DNA of 64,000 bases, taken from positions 100,372 through 164,371 of the forward strand of contig NZ_BCUF01000005.1 of the NCBI RefSeq assembly GCF_001591145.1. The letters are read 5' to 3'. The position numbers and the translations under genes were made by a program. This DNA is from Vibrio harveyi NBRC 15634 = ATCC 14126 = KCTC 12724. Its GTDB lineage: Bacteria > Pseudomonadota > Gammaproteobacteria > Enterobacterales > Vibrionaceae. Positions 44,129 to 53,390 of this stretch are shown one piece after another. Positions within the stretch are counted from its first letter, which is position 1, and the number at the start of each line of letters is the position of its first letter. The notes beneath the pieces are model-generated. The model ran no database searches. It saw nothing but the letters and a program-made list of their open reading frames with translations, and had not been told where the DNA came from.

Positions 44129-44475
44129 ATCAAATTAGGAATTGCAGAGACTTACGTCAAAATGAACGTTGATTGGCACAGTATAACCCTGCCGGTGTGT
44201 AACAAGAAGCACGTATCTTTCCTTTATCTCATCACCTATCTCTTCATCACGATGTTGCGGTTCAATGTTGGTGTCTAGAAATACGGAATAATTTTGTAAA
44301 ATATACTTTAAAAATAGTCACATAAAATCGTTTGATAAACGAGGAGATGAATCTGCTTCTTAAGCTAACACGATGAAATAAAAAAGAAAGCCAAGCAAAC
44401 AAGGAAATAATAATGATATTGCGAATTTGTTACATTTGGCGGTATGATGGCGGCTTCATATTCTAAGGACACATC
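44129..44475. other. Divergent spacer between ArsC-ArsR and MFS genes
   Basis: This 347-bp AT-rich region presumably holds both promoters and the ArsR-domain operator. I could not pick out a convincing dyad. Short frames on both strands lack ribosome binding sites. Confidence 0.3.
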
Positions 44476-45657
44476 ATGAGCACGTCACCGAAAAGCTGGA
44501 GAACACCACAAAACTTTCTTCTGCTGATTTCCATTATCGTTCCTATCGCCTTCTCGACTTGGATGGCGCTGTTAAATAACTTTGTCATTGAAAAAGCTAA
44601 CTTTGATGGCGCAGATATCGGGTTACTACAGAGCGTGCGAGAGATCCCTGGCTTTCTAGCCTTTACCGTCGTATTTGTATTGCTGTTTATTCGTGAGCAG
44701 CGCTTTATGTTGGTGTCGTTGGCAATGCTGACGTTAGGGACGGCAATAACAGGTTACTTCCCATCTTTATTTGGACTTCTTTTTACAACTCTGTTGATGT
44801 CGACGGGCTTCCACTATTTTGAAACATTAAAGCAATCTTTGTCGCTGCAGTGGCTTTCTAAAGAAGAGGCGCCAGAGATGCTGGGTAAATTCATCTCGGT
44901 TGGTGCGTTGGCTTCACTCTTTACTTACGGTGCGATTTGGGTGCTGTTAGAGCAACTTAAGTTCGATTTCAAAACCGTTTACTTACTTGCTGGGGGGATT
45001 GGTTTTGTCTTGATTATCGTGATGGCGTTTGCTTTCCCTGAGTTTAAAACCGAAGTACCACAAAATAAGAAGCTGGTTTTACGTAAGCGTTACTGGTTGT
45101 ATTACGCTCTGACTTTTATGAGCGGGGCGCGTCGCCAAATTTTCACCGTATTTGCTGGCTTTTTGATGGTAGAGAAGTTCGGTTATTCGGCTGCGGACAT
45201 TACGTTACTTTTCCTTATTAACTACGTCTTTAACTTTTTGTTTGCTAAACGTATTGGACGTTTTATCGGCGCTGTTGGTGAGCGTAAGGCTTTGATGTTC
45301 GAATACGTTGGTTTGATTTTTGTTTTTGTTGGCTATGGTTTGGTTCAAACAGCGGAATGGGCAGCTGCGCTTTACGTTATTGATCATCTGTTCTTCGCGT
45401 TAGCATTGGCGATCAAAACGTATTTTCAAAAGATTGCCGATCCTGCCGATATGGCTTCAACTGCCGGCGTGGCGTTTACGATTAACCACATTGCAGCTGT
45501 CGTCATCCCAGTTACTTTCGGGGTGATTTGGTTGGTATCGCCATCAAGCGTATTTTATATAGGCGCAGGCATGGCGGTGGTGAGCCTGTTGCTTTCGTTG
45601 AACATCCCAGCCAAGCCGCAAGAGGGTAATGAAACACGCGTGTTGAGATGGAACTGA
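44476..45657 (+). CDS. MFS transporter
   Basis: 393 aa with about 12 membrane helices. It begins with a cytoplasmic SPKSWRTPQNFLLL. It does not match ArsJ or Acr3/ArsB by eye. The loop LLNNFVIEKANFDGADIGLLQSVREIPGF is distinctive of a small uncharacterised MFS group. AAGGA lies 6 nt before ATG 44476. Being divergent from the ArsC-ArsR fusion, it is probably regulated by it and may export an arsenic-related or other toxic anion; the substrate is not known. Confidence 0.8.
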   Translation: MSTSPKSWRTPQNFLLLISIIVPIAFSTWMALLNNFVIEKANFDGADIGLLQSVREIPGFLAFTVVFVLLFIREQRFMLVSLAMLTLGTAITGYFPSLFGLLFTTLLMSTGFHYFETLKQSLSLQWLSKEEAPEMLGKFISVGALASLFTYGAIWVLLEQLKFDFKTVYLLAGGIGFVLIIVMAFAFPEFKTEVPQNKKLVLRKRYWLYYALTFMSGARRQIFTVFAGFLMVEKFGYSAADITLLFLINYVFNFLFAKRIGRFIGAVGERKALMFEYVGLIFVFVGYGLVQTAEWAAALYVIDHLFFALALAIKTYFQKIADPADMASTAGVAFTINHIAAVVIPVTFGVIWLVSPSSVFYIGAGMAVVSLLLSLNIPAKPQEGNETRVLRWN

Positions 45658-45696
45658 GTTAGTGCTCACTTCTCAATAAATGAGATGTTAGATACA

Positions 45697-45727
45697 AAAA
45701 TGGGATGCTGCGGCATCCCATTTTTTA
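45697..45727. terminator. Bidirectional terminator
   Basis: AAAAATGGGATGC-TGCG-GCATCCCATTTTTT hairpin between the MFS gene and the ECF operon end. Confidence 0.85.
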
Positions 45728-45744
45728 TTGTTAGTGTTGCGGTA

Positions 45745-46584
45745 TTACAGCGGATACCAGAACAGTTGAGCGTCTAATACTCGTTTAGCGATTGCTGCCG
45801 CAACAATAACAGCGATGCCCGCCATATACAGCATGTCTGCTTTAGTTAGCGGTTTTAAGCTATACCAAGTGCGAGATGAGTGACGACCAAAACCACGTAA
45901 TGTCATTGCATTGGAGATTTGGTCTGCGCGATCTAGGCTAGAGAAAATCAACGGCCCCAGAATCTTGGCGACATTCTTCATTCGAGTAAACAACGGTGCT
46001 TTCTTACTAAGTTCTACGCCACGAGCTTGTTGTGCATGCATGATATTTACAAAGTCTTTCTTCACCTCAGGTAAGTATCGTAAGGTCAAACTGACGGCAT
46101 AAGCGATTTTGTAAGGCACTCCCAAACGGTTCAAACTTGCCGCAAACTCAGTAGGATGTGTCGTAAACACAAACACCAAAGCGATAGGGAACATACTGAA
46201 GTATTTCAGCGTTACCGTTACAAGGTAAAACAAGGTTTCCTGAGTCAGGGAGTAGTTACCTGGCAATGAGAATAAAACGGTCGTTGACCCCATGTACTCA
46301 GTGCCTTGTTGTGGGGCTAATGCAAACATAAACAATGCGTTGATAAGCAATACACTACCTGTACCAATTAACAATGGCTTGTATACGTGGAATGGCACCT
46401 TAGTCATTTTGAGCAGGGCAAGACCGACAATGATCAATAATGCGATGATGCGTAAATCGAATGTCGTCAGCACTACTGTCACCCAAGCGATAAACATCAA
46501 GAACTTAGTGATGCCGTTCAGCTTGTGCAGTGGCGACTGTGTATCAATATAGTTGATACCAAACTTCATTTTGTTGTCTTTCAT
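45745..46584 (-). CDS. ECF transporter transmembrane subunit (EcfT)
   Basis: 279 aa, CbiQ/EcfT family. Five to six membrane helices; the coupling helices carry the A-R-G type motif seen in MHAQQARGVELSKK and in the later ADQISNAMTLRGFG. ATG 46584 overlaps the stop of the ATPase gene (ATGA), indicating translational coupling. It is the third gene of S component - ATPase - T component. Confidence 0.9.
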   Translation of the reverse strand: MKDNKMKFGINYIDTQSPLHKLNGITKFLMFIAWVTVVLTTFDLRIIALLIIVGLALLKMTKVPFHVYKPLLIGTGSVLLINALFMFALAPQQGTEYMGSTTVLFSLPGNYSLTQETLFYLVTVTLKYFSMFPIALVFVFTTHPTEFAASLNRLGVPYKIAYAVSLTLRYLPEVKKDFVNIMHAQQARGVELSKKAPLFTRMKNVAKILGPLIFSSLDRADQISNAMTLRGFGRHSSRTWYSLKPLTKADMLYMAGIAVIVAAAIAKRVLDAQLFWYPL

Positions 46585-48338
46585 GCCACTACTTTCTCAA
46601 CGTTTTCTCGTGCTTGAACGGTAATCTCAGCTTCGGTTTTGTTTGCTCGCCTCGCTTTCTCTACATCGATAAAGTGCTGCATAAAGCCGTTCGTATTCTC
46701 AATATTCAACTTAGTTGCGAGTTCATACAAACTGGTGGTCGTTAAGTTTGCTTGATCTAACAGTGCAGGGTCACTGAAAACTGCCGTCATCGGCGCGTCA
46801 GCAATGAGTTTGCTGTCGGCAATCACGATGGAACGAGTGGTGTACTCCAAGACTAAATGCATGTCATGAGAGATTATCATCACGGTGATGCCGAGTTCTC
46901 TGTTGAGTTTCTCGATAAAGCTCAGCATCGATGTGTAGTTGCGGTAATCTTGACCAGCTGTAGGCTCATCAAGAATCAATAGCTCAGGTTCTAGCACCAA
47001 AATAGAAGCAATGGTTACGCGTTTTTTCTGACCGTAGCTAAGAGCTTCAATTGGCCAATGACGGTATTTACTGAGACCGCATAACTCTAAGACTTCGAGT
47101 ACTTTCGCTTCGACTTGTTTTTCTTCAACACCACGGTTGCGAAGACCAAATGCCACTTCATCAAAAATCATGTGATGTGAAATCATATGATTTGGGTTTT
47201 GCATGACTACGCCAACCTTTTGGCTGCGTTCGAAGATGGAGAGTTCACTAAGGTCTTGACCATTTAGCGACATCGAGCCTTGATCAGCTTCGATAACGCC
47301 CATCACCAACTTTGTTATCGTAGATTTACCAGAACCATTTTTTCCCAAAACAGAAACGAACTCGCCACGTTTAACATCAAAGCTGACGTTTTCGAGGGCA
47401 TTTTTCTCGCCGTCATAAGAATAGGTTAAGTTACGCACTTCTAGCAGTGAGTCGAGTGGGGCGGCTATTGAAGTCTCTTGTGAAGTGTTAAACCAAGAGT
47501 CGACAGCTGCTTGGTACTGAGCCAGTGGCAACGTATCTAGGCTTGATGGTTTCGCGTCACCTTCAATCGCGCAGCCCGCTTCTTTCAATGCAGAAAGATA
47601 CAGAGGTTCACGAATGCCATATTCTTCCAGCAATGGGGACGCCAAAATTGCATCAGGTGTTGTATCGGCGATGATCTCACCACTTTCCATCAAAATAACG
47701 CGATCGACAGAACGGTGCAGCACATCCTCAAGACGATGCTCGATAATGATGATGGTTTTCCCTGTTTCACGGTGCAAGTCATCGATGATTTCAATGGTCT
47801 TTTTACCGGTTTTCGGGTCGAGTGCCGCTAGAGGCTCGTCAAACAGTAGGATATCGACATCGTCCACCAAAATACCAGCCAAAGAAACACGCTGCTTCTG
47901 ACCACCAGATAGATCATGAGGGGAGCGGTTTAGCATTTGTTCTAGGTCGACCATTTTCGCCGTTGCTTTGACTAACGGGTACATGTCGATGTTAGAAGTG
48001 AGCTGGTTTTCTAGTGCAAACGCGATGTCTTCGCCGATGCTTAACCCAACAAATTGGCTATCTGTATCTTGTAAAACGGTGCCAACTTGCTCGGTGTATT
48101 GGTGCATGTCAAAAGGGGTTGTGTCTTGACCATTGATGGTCAGTTTGCCACTGTTCTCCCCTTTGATTGCGTGTGGGATTAGTCCGTTAAGACATTGGCC
48201 AAGGGTAGATTTACCACTACCACTTGGACCGATAATGACGATTTTCTCTCCTTTCTCTATCCTTAGATTGATATTTTTTAGCGTCGGTTTGTCCAGCGAC
48301 TCATATCTAAAAGAGAAGTTAGAAAATTCGATTGTCAT
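46581..48338 (-). CDS. ECF transporter fused double ATPase (EcfA-EcfA')
   Basis: 585 aa, two ABC domains in one chain. Both have Walker A (GPSGSGKST; GKNGSGKST), signature (LSGGQKQRVSLAG; LSYGQKKRVTIAS) and Walker B (ILLFDEPLAALD; LLILDEPTAGQD). The second signature is the degenerate LSYGQ form. A linker of about 50 residues separates the halves. It energises an energy-coupling-factor vitamin or metal importer with the adjacent S and T subunits. GAGGC precedes ATG 48338. Confidence 0.9.
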   Translation of the reverse strand: MTIEFSNFSFRYESLDKPTLKNINLRIEKGEKIVIIGPSGSGKSTLGQCLNGLIPHAIKGENSGKLTINGQDTTPFDMHQYTEQVGTVLQDTDSQFVGLSIGEDIAFALENQLTSNIDMYPLVKATAKMVDLEQMLNRSPHDLSGGQKQRVSLAGILVDDVDILLFDEPLAALDPKTGKKTIEIIDDLHRETGKTIIIIEHRLEDVLHRSVDRVILMESGEIIADTTPDAILASPLLEEYGIREPLYLSALKEAGCAIEGDAKPSSLDTLPLAQYQAAVDSWFNTSQETSIAAPLDSLLEVRNLTYSYDGEKNALENVSFDVKRGEFVSVLGKNGSGKSTITKLVMGVIEADQGSMSLNGQDLSELSIFERSQKVGVVMQNPNHMISHHMIFDEVAFGLRNRGVEEKQVEAKVLEVLELCGLSKYRHWPIEALSYGQKKRVTIASILVLEPELLILDEPTAGQDYRNYTSMLSFIEKLNRELGITVMIISHDMHLVLEYTTRSIVIADSKLIADAPMTAVFSDPALLDQANLTTTSLYELATKLNIENTNGFMQHFIDVEKARRANKTEAEITVQARENVEKVVA

Positions 48339-48344
48339 TCGACA

Positions 48345-48893
48345 TTAAGCCTCTGTTAAGTTGCGGCTTTGCTTGTTACGTTTTGCGACAGACTTAAGAA
48401 TGAAGAAGCCCACAATAGCAATAAGAATGGTGTTACCAGCTGCAATGATAGATAGCTGAGTAAATACCTTAGTGAACGGTTCTGCGTACAAGATGGTGTC
48501 TAGGAAGGCTGAGCAACCGTAACCAAATACGTTACCCAATAGAGCAAGTACCACGAACAACACAAAGTCTTTCATATTGAAATCACCTTTCTCCAAGCGG
48601 TTGCGCGTCAGAGAAGGGAAAAGACCGATAATTAAACCGACAATACCTGAACCAAGTACCCAAGTAAGCCATACCCCCCAACCTGCGAACAGGTCAGTGA
48701 CCCAGTGGCCAATAAATCCAACCAAGAAGCCCACAAGAGGACCGAATAGTACTGAGAACAATGCTAATACCGCCATTGCTGGTTTTAGCGTCGTGTTTGC
48801 AAATACTGGAATACCGAACATTGGCAGACCACCGATGCCGTACAATGCAGCACCGATTGCAATAACCACAACGGTTTTAGCGGAAAGATTCAT
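48345..48893 (-). CDS. ECF transporter substrate-binding component (UPF0397)
   Basis: 182 aa with six predicted helices ([37 protein letters not shown]). It matches the UPF0397 family of S components. The substrate is not established; a thiamine-precursor or similar cofactor has been suggested for related modules, but I see no TPP or other riboswitch upstream. GAGG lies 7 nt before ATG 48893; the longer frame to 48980 lacks a ribosome binding site. First gene of the operon. Confidence 0.85.
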   Translation of the reverse strand: MNLSAKTVVVIAIGAALYGIGGLPMFGIPVFANTTLKPAMAVLALFSVLFGPLVGFLVGFIGHWVTDLFAGWGVWLTWVLGSGIVGLIIGLFPSLTRNRLEKGDFNMKDFVLFVVLALLGNVFGYGCSAFLDTILYAEPFTKVFTQLSIIAAGNTILIAIVGFFILKSVAKRNKQSRNLTEA

Positions 48894-49203
48894 AGATAAC
48901 CTCAGTTCAATTGTCGATTTTAAAGAACGTTCACTTGCTTTTTTGTATAGCGCTGATTGTGTAACAAAGTTAAGAAACAACCAAGCTGCTTATTGTTTGC
49001 TCTGTTTTTCTTCAAGAAATGTGTGATTGGATTCACGCACTCTATTGACTGGCTTAGTTTTTCAGCAAGCATCAAAAATAAGGCGCGCATTATACAGAAT
49101 ATTGATAAAAGTGGGAATGCTATCTGTCTGGATGGCTAGAATGAAATCAGGGGCTAACTGTCAGCCCCTGATTACACTTGTTAATGCGATTTTTATCGAT
49201 AAA
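48894..49203. other. Spacer upstream of the ECF operon with hairpin
   Basis: This 310-bp region holds the ECF promoter (not resolved) and an ATCAGGGGCT-AACTGTC-AGCCCCTGAT hairpin at 49146-49172 that probably terminates yibH. I checked it for riboswitch cores (TPP, cobalamin, FMN, preQ1) and recognised none. Confidence 0.5.
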
Positions 49204-50334
49204 TTAATGGTCTAAGTATAGGTAGTTTTGCCAGCTCTTCATTCGAATGAGAACCTTACGCATGATGGAGACATGAGTGAAGCTGTCAGAATAAACGGCA
49301 ACCTCTACCGCCGTACCCATAGGCAGGTGATATTCAGCAAGGTCATCGGTAATTTTCAGCGTCACGAATACACGACCGCTGGTACGCAATGCCTCTGTAC
49401 CAAGCAGGGAGCCACGAGCTTGGAATTGGCTTTCGCCGATGGCTGGCAATACATCAACAACCTCACCTTTAAAGACTTTGCCTGGTAGCGCGCGGAACAT
49501 AAATTCCGCTTCAAATCCCGGTTCTAAACGCTGTAGTGAGTTTTGGCGAAACGCAGCGGTATAGAGTTTATCTTCGGTATGAACAAAGGTCATCACTGGA
49601 GCAAGAGGCAATGGTACTGCCATAACACCAGGACGCAGTGCGAGCTGGGTAACATAGCCATCAGTAGGAGCTGTAACGACGGTCTGTTCTAGGTTGAACT
49701 CTGCTTGGCGAAGTTCTGCAAGCAATGAAGCGACTTGGGTGTTTTCACCACCCACTTCAGAATCCAGCGCGATTTGCGCTTGTTGTTGCTTAGATTGTGC
49801 GACTTCCAATGCGGCTTGTGCGGCTTTGTATGCTTGGCGTCGAGTATCCAATTGCTGCTCAGTGAATGCTCCGCGATCAAAACCGCGTTGATAACGGTCA
49901 AATTCTCGCTGTGCTTTGTCACGCTCGGCAAGCGCTTTGATAACCGCTGCTTCCGCTTCTTGCACGCCAGACTCAAGCCCAAGTGCACCTTGGCTTGCCT
50001 CTTTCACTTTTGCACGTAACTTATCGACTTCTGCTTGGAATGGAATCGGGTCGATACGGAAAAGAACGTCGCCTTTTTGTAGAGGTTGGTTTGGTTGTAC
50101 AGGTACTTCAATGACGCGCCCACGAACGCCTGACACCACCGGTGTGGTAGAGAATACTTGATTACCAATTTGTGTGAACGGGTGGTTATAGTTCATCAAC
50201 AAGATTAGTGTGCCGACCAATACAACGCCGCCAAGCACTGCGGTTGGCACTGTCCATTTGTTAAGTGGAATGTTAAAGATTTTGAAAATGGCGATACATA
50301 ATGCGGCGTAAGTCAGAACCAGTAGTAAATCCAT
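49204..50334 (-). CDS. yibH: HlyD/membrane-fusion protein YibH
   Basis: 376 aa. Two N-terminal membrane segments (about 3-25 and 33-50), then lipoyl-like half-motifs (GRVIEVPVQPNQPLQKGDVLFRIDP; APTDGYVTQLALRPGV) around a long coiled-coil hairpin (about 100-200). This is a periplasmic adaptor with an inner-membrane anchor, close to E. coli YibH. It overlaps yibI at TAATG. No pump or outer-membrane factor gene is adjacent, as is usual for yibIH. Confidence 0.88.
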   Translation of the reverse strand: MDLLLVLTYAALCIAIFKIFNIPLNKWTVPTAVLGGVVLVGTLILLMNYNHPFTQIGNQVFSTTPVVSGVRGRVIEVPVQPNQPLQKGDVLFRIDPIPFQAEVDKLRAKVKEASQGALGLESGVQEAEAAVIKALAERDKAQREFDRYQRGFDRGAFTEQQLDTRRQAYKAAQAALEVAQSKQQQAQIALDSEVGGENTQVASLLAELRQAEFNLEQTVVTAPTDGYVTQLALRPGVMAVPLPLAPVMTFVHTEDKLYTAAFRQNSLQRLEPGFEAEFMFRALPGKVFKGEVVDVLPAIGESQFQARGSLLGTEALRTSGRVFVTLKITDDLAEYHLPMGTAVEVAVYSDSFTHVSIMRKVLIRMKSWQNYLYLDH

Positions 50335-50720
50335 TATTGCTCCTCCTTACCTTGTTCTTTTTGTGCAGGAACACTTTGTGCAGGTTTTTGACCTTTGAGT
50401 GTTGAGACTTCTTTTTTCAATTCATTGACTTCGTCAATTAGCTCTTCGAGGCGATGATGGATATCATGCGTTTCTTGCTCAAGTTGTTTGAAACCCCATC
50501 CGCGTTCTTTGCGCCATAAGGTTGCCCAGATCCACAGAAATGGCCAAAGAGCATGAAGTGTGAAAAGACTGACCCAGCCTGCATAGTGAATGGCGTCTTG
50601 ATGAGGGTGTTCACGTTCCTTCGCTATTTCATAAGGAATATCGTGAATGACAATGATCCCGTAGAAGATAACCAGAGCAACGAAAATGAGTAACCCAAGT
50701 GCAAAATAGTCTAGAAACAT
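50334..50720 (-). CDS. yibI: Inner-membrane protein YibI (DUF3302)
   Basis: 128 aa. Two membrane helices (about 5-25 and 45-68), with HDIPYEIAKEREHPHQDAIHYAGWVSLFTLHALWPFLWIWA, the DUF3302 signature. A coiled-coil tail (EELIDEVNELKKEVSTLKGQK) ends in a Gln/Glu/Lys stretch. It is coupled to yibH by a TAATG overlap; the pair probably forms one membrane complex. AGGGAAG precedes ATG 50720. Confidence 0.87.
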   Translation of the reverse strand: MFLDYFALGLLIFVALVIFYGIIVIHDIPYEIAKEREHPHQDAIHYAGWVSLFTLHALWPFLWIWATLWRKERGWGFKQLEQETHDIHHRLEELIDEVNELKKEVSTLKGQKPAQSVPAQKEQGKEEQ

Positions 50721-50866
50721 CTTACTTCCCTGTGCTTGTTGCTAAATAGAAAAACTTACGTAAATTAACTGTTTAAGTATTTGATAGAACAATAGGTGGA
50801 TCAAGTAATTTATAATTTGATACACAGTTATTGAGAGATACGGCATGGAATACTAAGGAGTGAGTA

Positions 50867-51757
50867 GTGCATTATTCTGGTGAACTTGCCGCGATAAGTG
50901 CAGCCATCGTTTGGGCGGTTGCGACTTGGATTTACAGCCAATTCAGCCACCGATTTTCAGCAATGCAGTTGAACATAGTAAAAGGTGTGATCGCCTCAAT
51001 GATGATGGTGGTTGTTATTCCTTTTCTACCTCAAGGTATACCTGCGTACATTGAGCCGTTACATCTCGCGGTGTTGGCAATTTCTGGTGTGATTGGTATT
51101 GCTGTTGGTGACAGTGCCTATTTTGCTGCATTAAAGCGCATTGGTCCGAACAAAACATTACTCTTAGAATCCCTTGCACCGCCTTTATCCGGCGTGCTTG
51201 CCATGGTTTTTCTTGGGTCTGAACTCACACTACAAAGTTGGCTGGGCGTGGTAGTGGCCACGGTTGCGGTTACGTTTGTGGTATTTCAACCATCAACCTC
51301 GGGAGCGGCAACAAACTGGAGCGGTATCGGATTTGGGTTACTCGCGAGTGTGTGCCAAGCCTCAGGTGTGGTGATCTCTCACTATGCGTTGGTTGCGGGC
51401 GATCTTCCACCGCTACTCGGTGCTCTCATTCGTCTTAGTGTTGGCGTGTTGGCAGTGTGTTTGGTGGTGAAAATTGTCGAACCGGCGCCGTTTAGCAGCA
51501 TTAAACAGCACCTAAAAGCAATGGGCAACAAAGCGCTAGTTTGGCTGTTGTTGGCAATTTTCGTGGGGACATTTCTGGCATTATGGCTACAACAAATCGC
51601 GTTGAAATACGCTAACCCCGCCATTGCTCAGACGTTAATTGCAACCAGCCCACTGTTTATTTTGGTGATTTATGCTCTGCGAGGAGAAAAGGTCGGCGTG
51701 AAGAGTATGCTTGGTACATTAGTCGCACTTGGCGGTATTTCTTTGTTTTTTCTTTAA
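50867..51757 (+). CDS. EamA/DMT family transporter
   Basis: 296 aa, ten membrane helices in two EamA halves. The signature region GIAVGDSAYFAALKRIGPNKTLLLESLAPPLSGVLAM is typical of an amino-acid or metabolite exporter subgroup. The start is GTG 50867 with AGGAG 7 nt upstream. Single gene, divergent from yibIH. Substrate unknown. Confidence 0.85.
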   Translation: MHYSGELAAISAAIVWAVATWIYSQFSHRFSAMQLNIVKGVIASMMMVVVIPFLPQGIPAYIEPLHLAVLAISGVIGIAVGDSAYFAALKRIGPNKTLLLESLAPPLSGVLAMVFLGSELTLQSWLGVVVATVAVTFVVFQPSTSGAATNWSGIGFGLLASVCQASGVVISHYALVAGDLPPLLGALIRLSVGVLAVCLVVKIVEPAPFSSIKQHLKAMGNKALVWLLLAIFVGTFLALWLQQIALKYANPAIAQTLIATSPLFILVIYALRGEKVGVKSMLGTLVALGGISLFFL

Positions 51758-51776
51758 GCTTGTCATTCGGCTTATC

Positions 51777-51809
51777 AAAACGCCCCAGTTGTTGCTGGGG
51801 CGTTTTTTA
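51777..51809. terminator. Bidirectional terminator
   Basis: AACGCCCCAG-TTGTTG-CTGGGGCGTTTTTTAT hairpin between the EamA gene and the GGDEF gene. Confidence 0.85.
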
Positions 51810-53390
51810 TAGTTCAGTGCAGACTTGGTTTCGACCATTGGCTTTGGCGCGGTATAGGGCTTTGTCGGCGCGATAGAAGGTACGTTGCGTATTCTCTCCC
51901 TCCCGATGCAAAGTAATGCCTATCGACACGGTCAGACCTCGTTCACCAAGAATCTCATGCCACCCAAATTGGTAAATACGTTCTCGGTAGTTTTCTGCGT
52001 GCATTTCTGCTTTGTTCACTTCGGTGTTCTCTAAAATGACCAAGAACTCTTCTCCACCGAAGCGCACACACGATGAACCGCGGAACTTGAAGTAACCTGA
52101 GAGTTCTTTCGACACATTGACGATCGCCTTGTCACCAACAAGGTGGCTGAGTTCGTCATTAATCGATTTGAAGTGGTCAATGTCGATCACCATAAGTGCA
52201 AATGGCGTGTCGTGCAGCAGCAGATCTTTTAGTTTCACTTCCAACCAACGTCGGTTATGTAAAGAAGTCAGCGGATCGGTGAATACATCTTGTTGAAGCT
52301 GAGCTACGGTATTTTTGTGTTGCTTGGTGGTCTCTTTGAGTTCTTTGTTTTCAATCTCAGACAGAATGAGTTTTAGTTGCAGCTCAAAGCGAGTGAGGCG
52401 GCGCAACTGTGCTGGTCCCAACTCACTAATCGGAATATGTTTGACTAAGTCAGACTCAACTCGAAAAGCTTTCTTCTCGTAGTTTAACGCTTCTTTGAAC
52501 AAGCCTTGCGACGCGCATACTTGGCTCATTGCATTGTAGAATCTGTTCGCAATAAGTGGTGAGGAGTGCTCATTAATGCGTTTGCCCGTTGATGCCAGCA
52601 GCAAGTTCGCTAAAGATTGATGACCGACCTCATTTAAGCAGTAAGCCGTTTCAATTTTTACCATGGTTGAGAGCCAGTAAGTATGTTGCTTGCCTGTCGC
52701 ATACTGGATTTGCGAAATCGCAAGTAAGGCTTGTTCATATTCCTTTTGGAGACGAGATAACTTTGCGCGATATAAATGAATTTGCCCAGTTAAGTTCTTA
52801 TCACTTACTAGGATACTCAGTTCTTCGCATTCACTTAGTAGCTCGGTTGCTGCGCCGATGCGTTGCAGGCTGATGTAGCACGCTAGCATGTAGAGTTTGT
52901 AACGCAGTCTTAGTGAACGGCTACCGATTGCATGGTCAATCGCGTCGATTTTCTGGTAATAACGTAGGGCACGATTATGATCCCCATACGCATCACAAAG
53001 ATTGCCCATACCAATGATGGCGAGAACATATTCATCGATATAGCCGTACTCAACGGCGATGTTGGTTGAGGCGATGTATTCGGTCAGTGCTGCGTTATAG
53101 TCCCCTTTTTCTACCAAGCGATCACTTAAACTCGCTTTTACCGATAGGATATCTTCTACATCCTCTGGGAGTTTTAGTAGATCAAGCGCGAGACGTAGCT
53201 CTTCAATACTCTCGGTTAACTGTTTAATCTTGCTACGATATTCAGCACTAATGATGTAGCAATGCGCTTTTTCTTTGTTGGTCGAGGCGATATGAAGGCG
53301 AATGTGCTCCCACAGAATCAATGCCTCTTCACCGGCGACAGAAGAGGGATCCATTCCCGCATCAGTGACCTTACTAAGCAGTTGTTCCAT
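51807..53390 (-). CDS. TPR-GGDEF diguanylate cyclase
   Basis: 527 aa. The N-terminal 340 residues are tetratricopeptide-like helical repeats (for example DYNAALTEYIASTNIAVEYG; DHNRALRYYQKIDAI). A short coiled coil follows, then a GGDEF domain (about 365-527) with DPLTSLHNRRWLE, DIDHFKSINDELSHLVGDKAI and active motif RFGGEEFLVI. The residues before GGEEF are RGSS, so the RxxD inhibitory site is absent. No membrane segment; cytoplasmic. It begins inside the 3' end of the upstream TPR gene (17-bp overlap), so the two products are co-produced and probably interact. Confidence 0.9.
   Translation of the reverse strand: MEQLLSKVTDAGMDPSSVAGEEALILWEHIRLHIASTNKEKAHCYIISAEYRSKIKQLTESIEELRLALDLLKLPEDVEDILSVKASLSDRLVEKGDYNAALTEYIASTNIAVEYGYIDEYVLAIIGMGNLCDAYGDHNRALRYYQKIDAIDHAIGSRSLRLRYKLYMLACYISLQRIGAATELLSECEELSILVSDKNLTGQIHLYRAKLSRLQKEYEQALLAISQIQYATGKQHTYWLSTMVKIETAYCLNEVGHQSLANLLLASTGKRINEHSSPLIANRFYNAMSQVCASQGLFKEALNYEKKAFRVESDLVKHIPISELGPAQLRRLTRFELQLKLILSEIENKELKETTKQHKNTVAQLQQDVFTDPLTSLHNRRWLEVKLKDLLLHDTPFALMVIDIDHFKSINDELSHLVGDKAIVNVSKELSGYFKFRGSSCVRFGGEEFLVILENTEVNKAEMHAENYRERIYQFGWHEILGERGLTVSIGITLHREGENTQRTFYRADKALYRAKANGRNQVCTEL

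Noticed and set aside
48894..49203. TPP or other vitamin riboswitch before the ECF operon
   Set aside because: No CTGAGA/ACCTGAT-type core or other riboswitch signature was found on the relevant strand.
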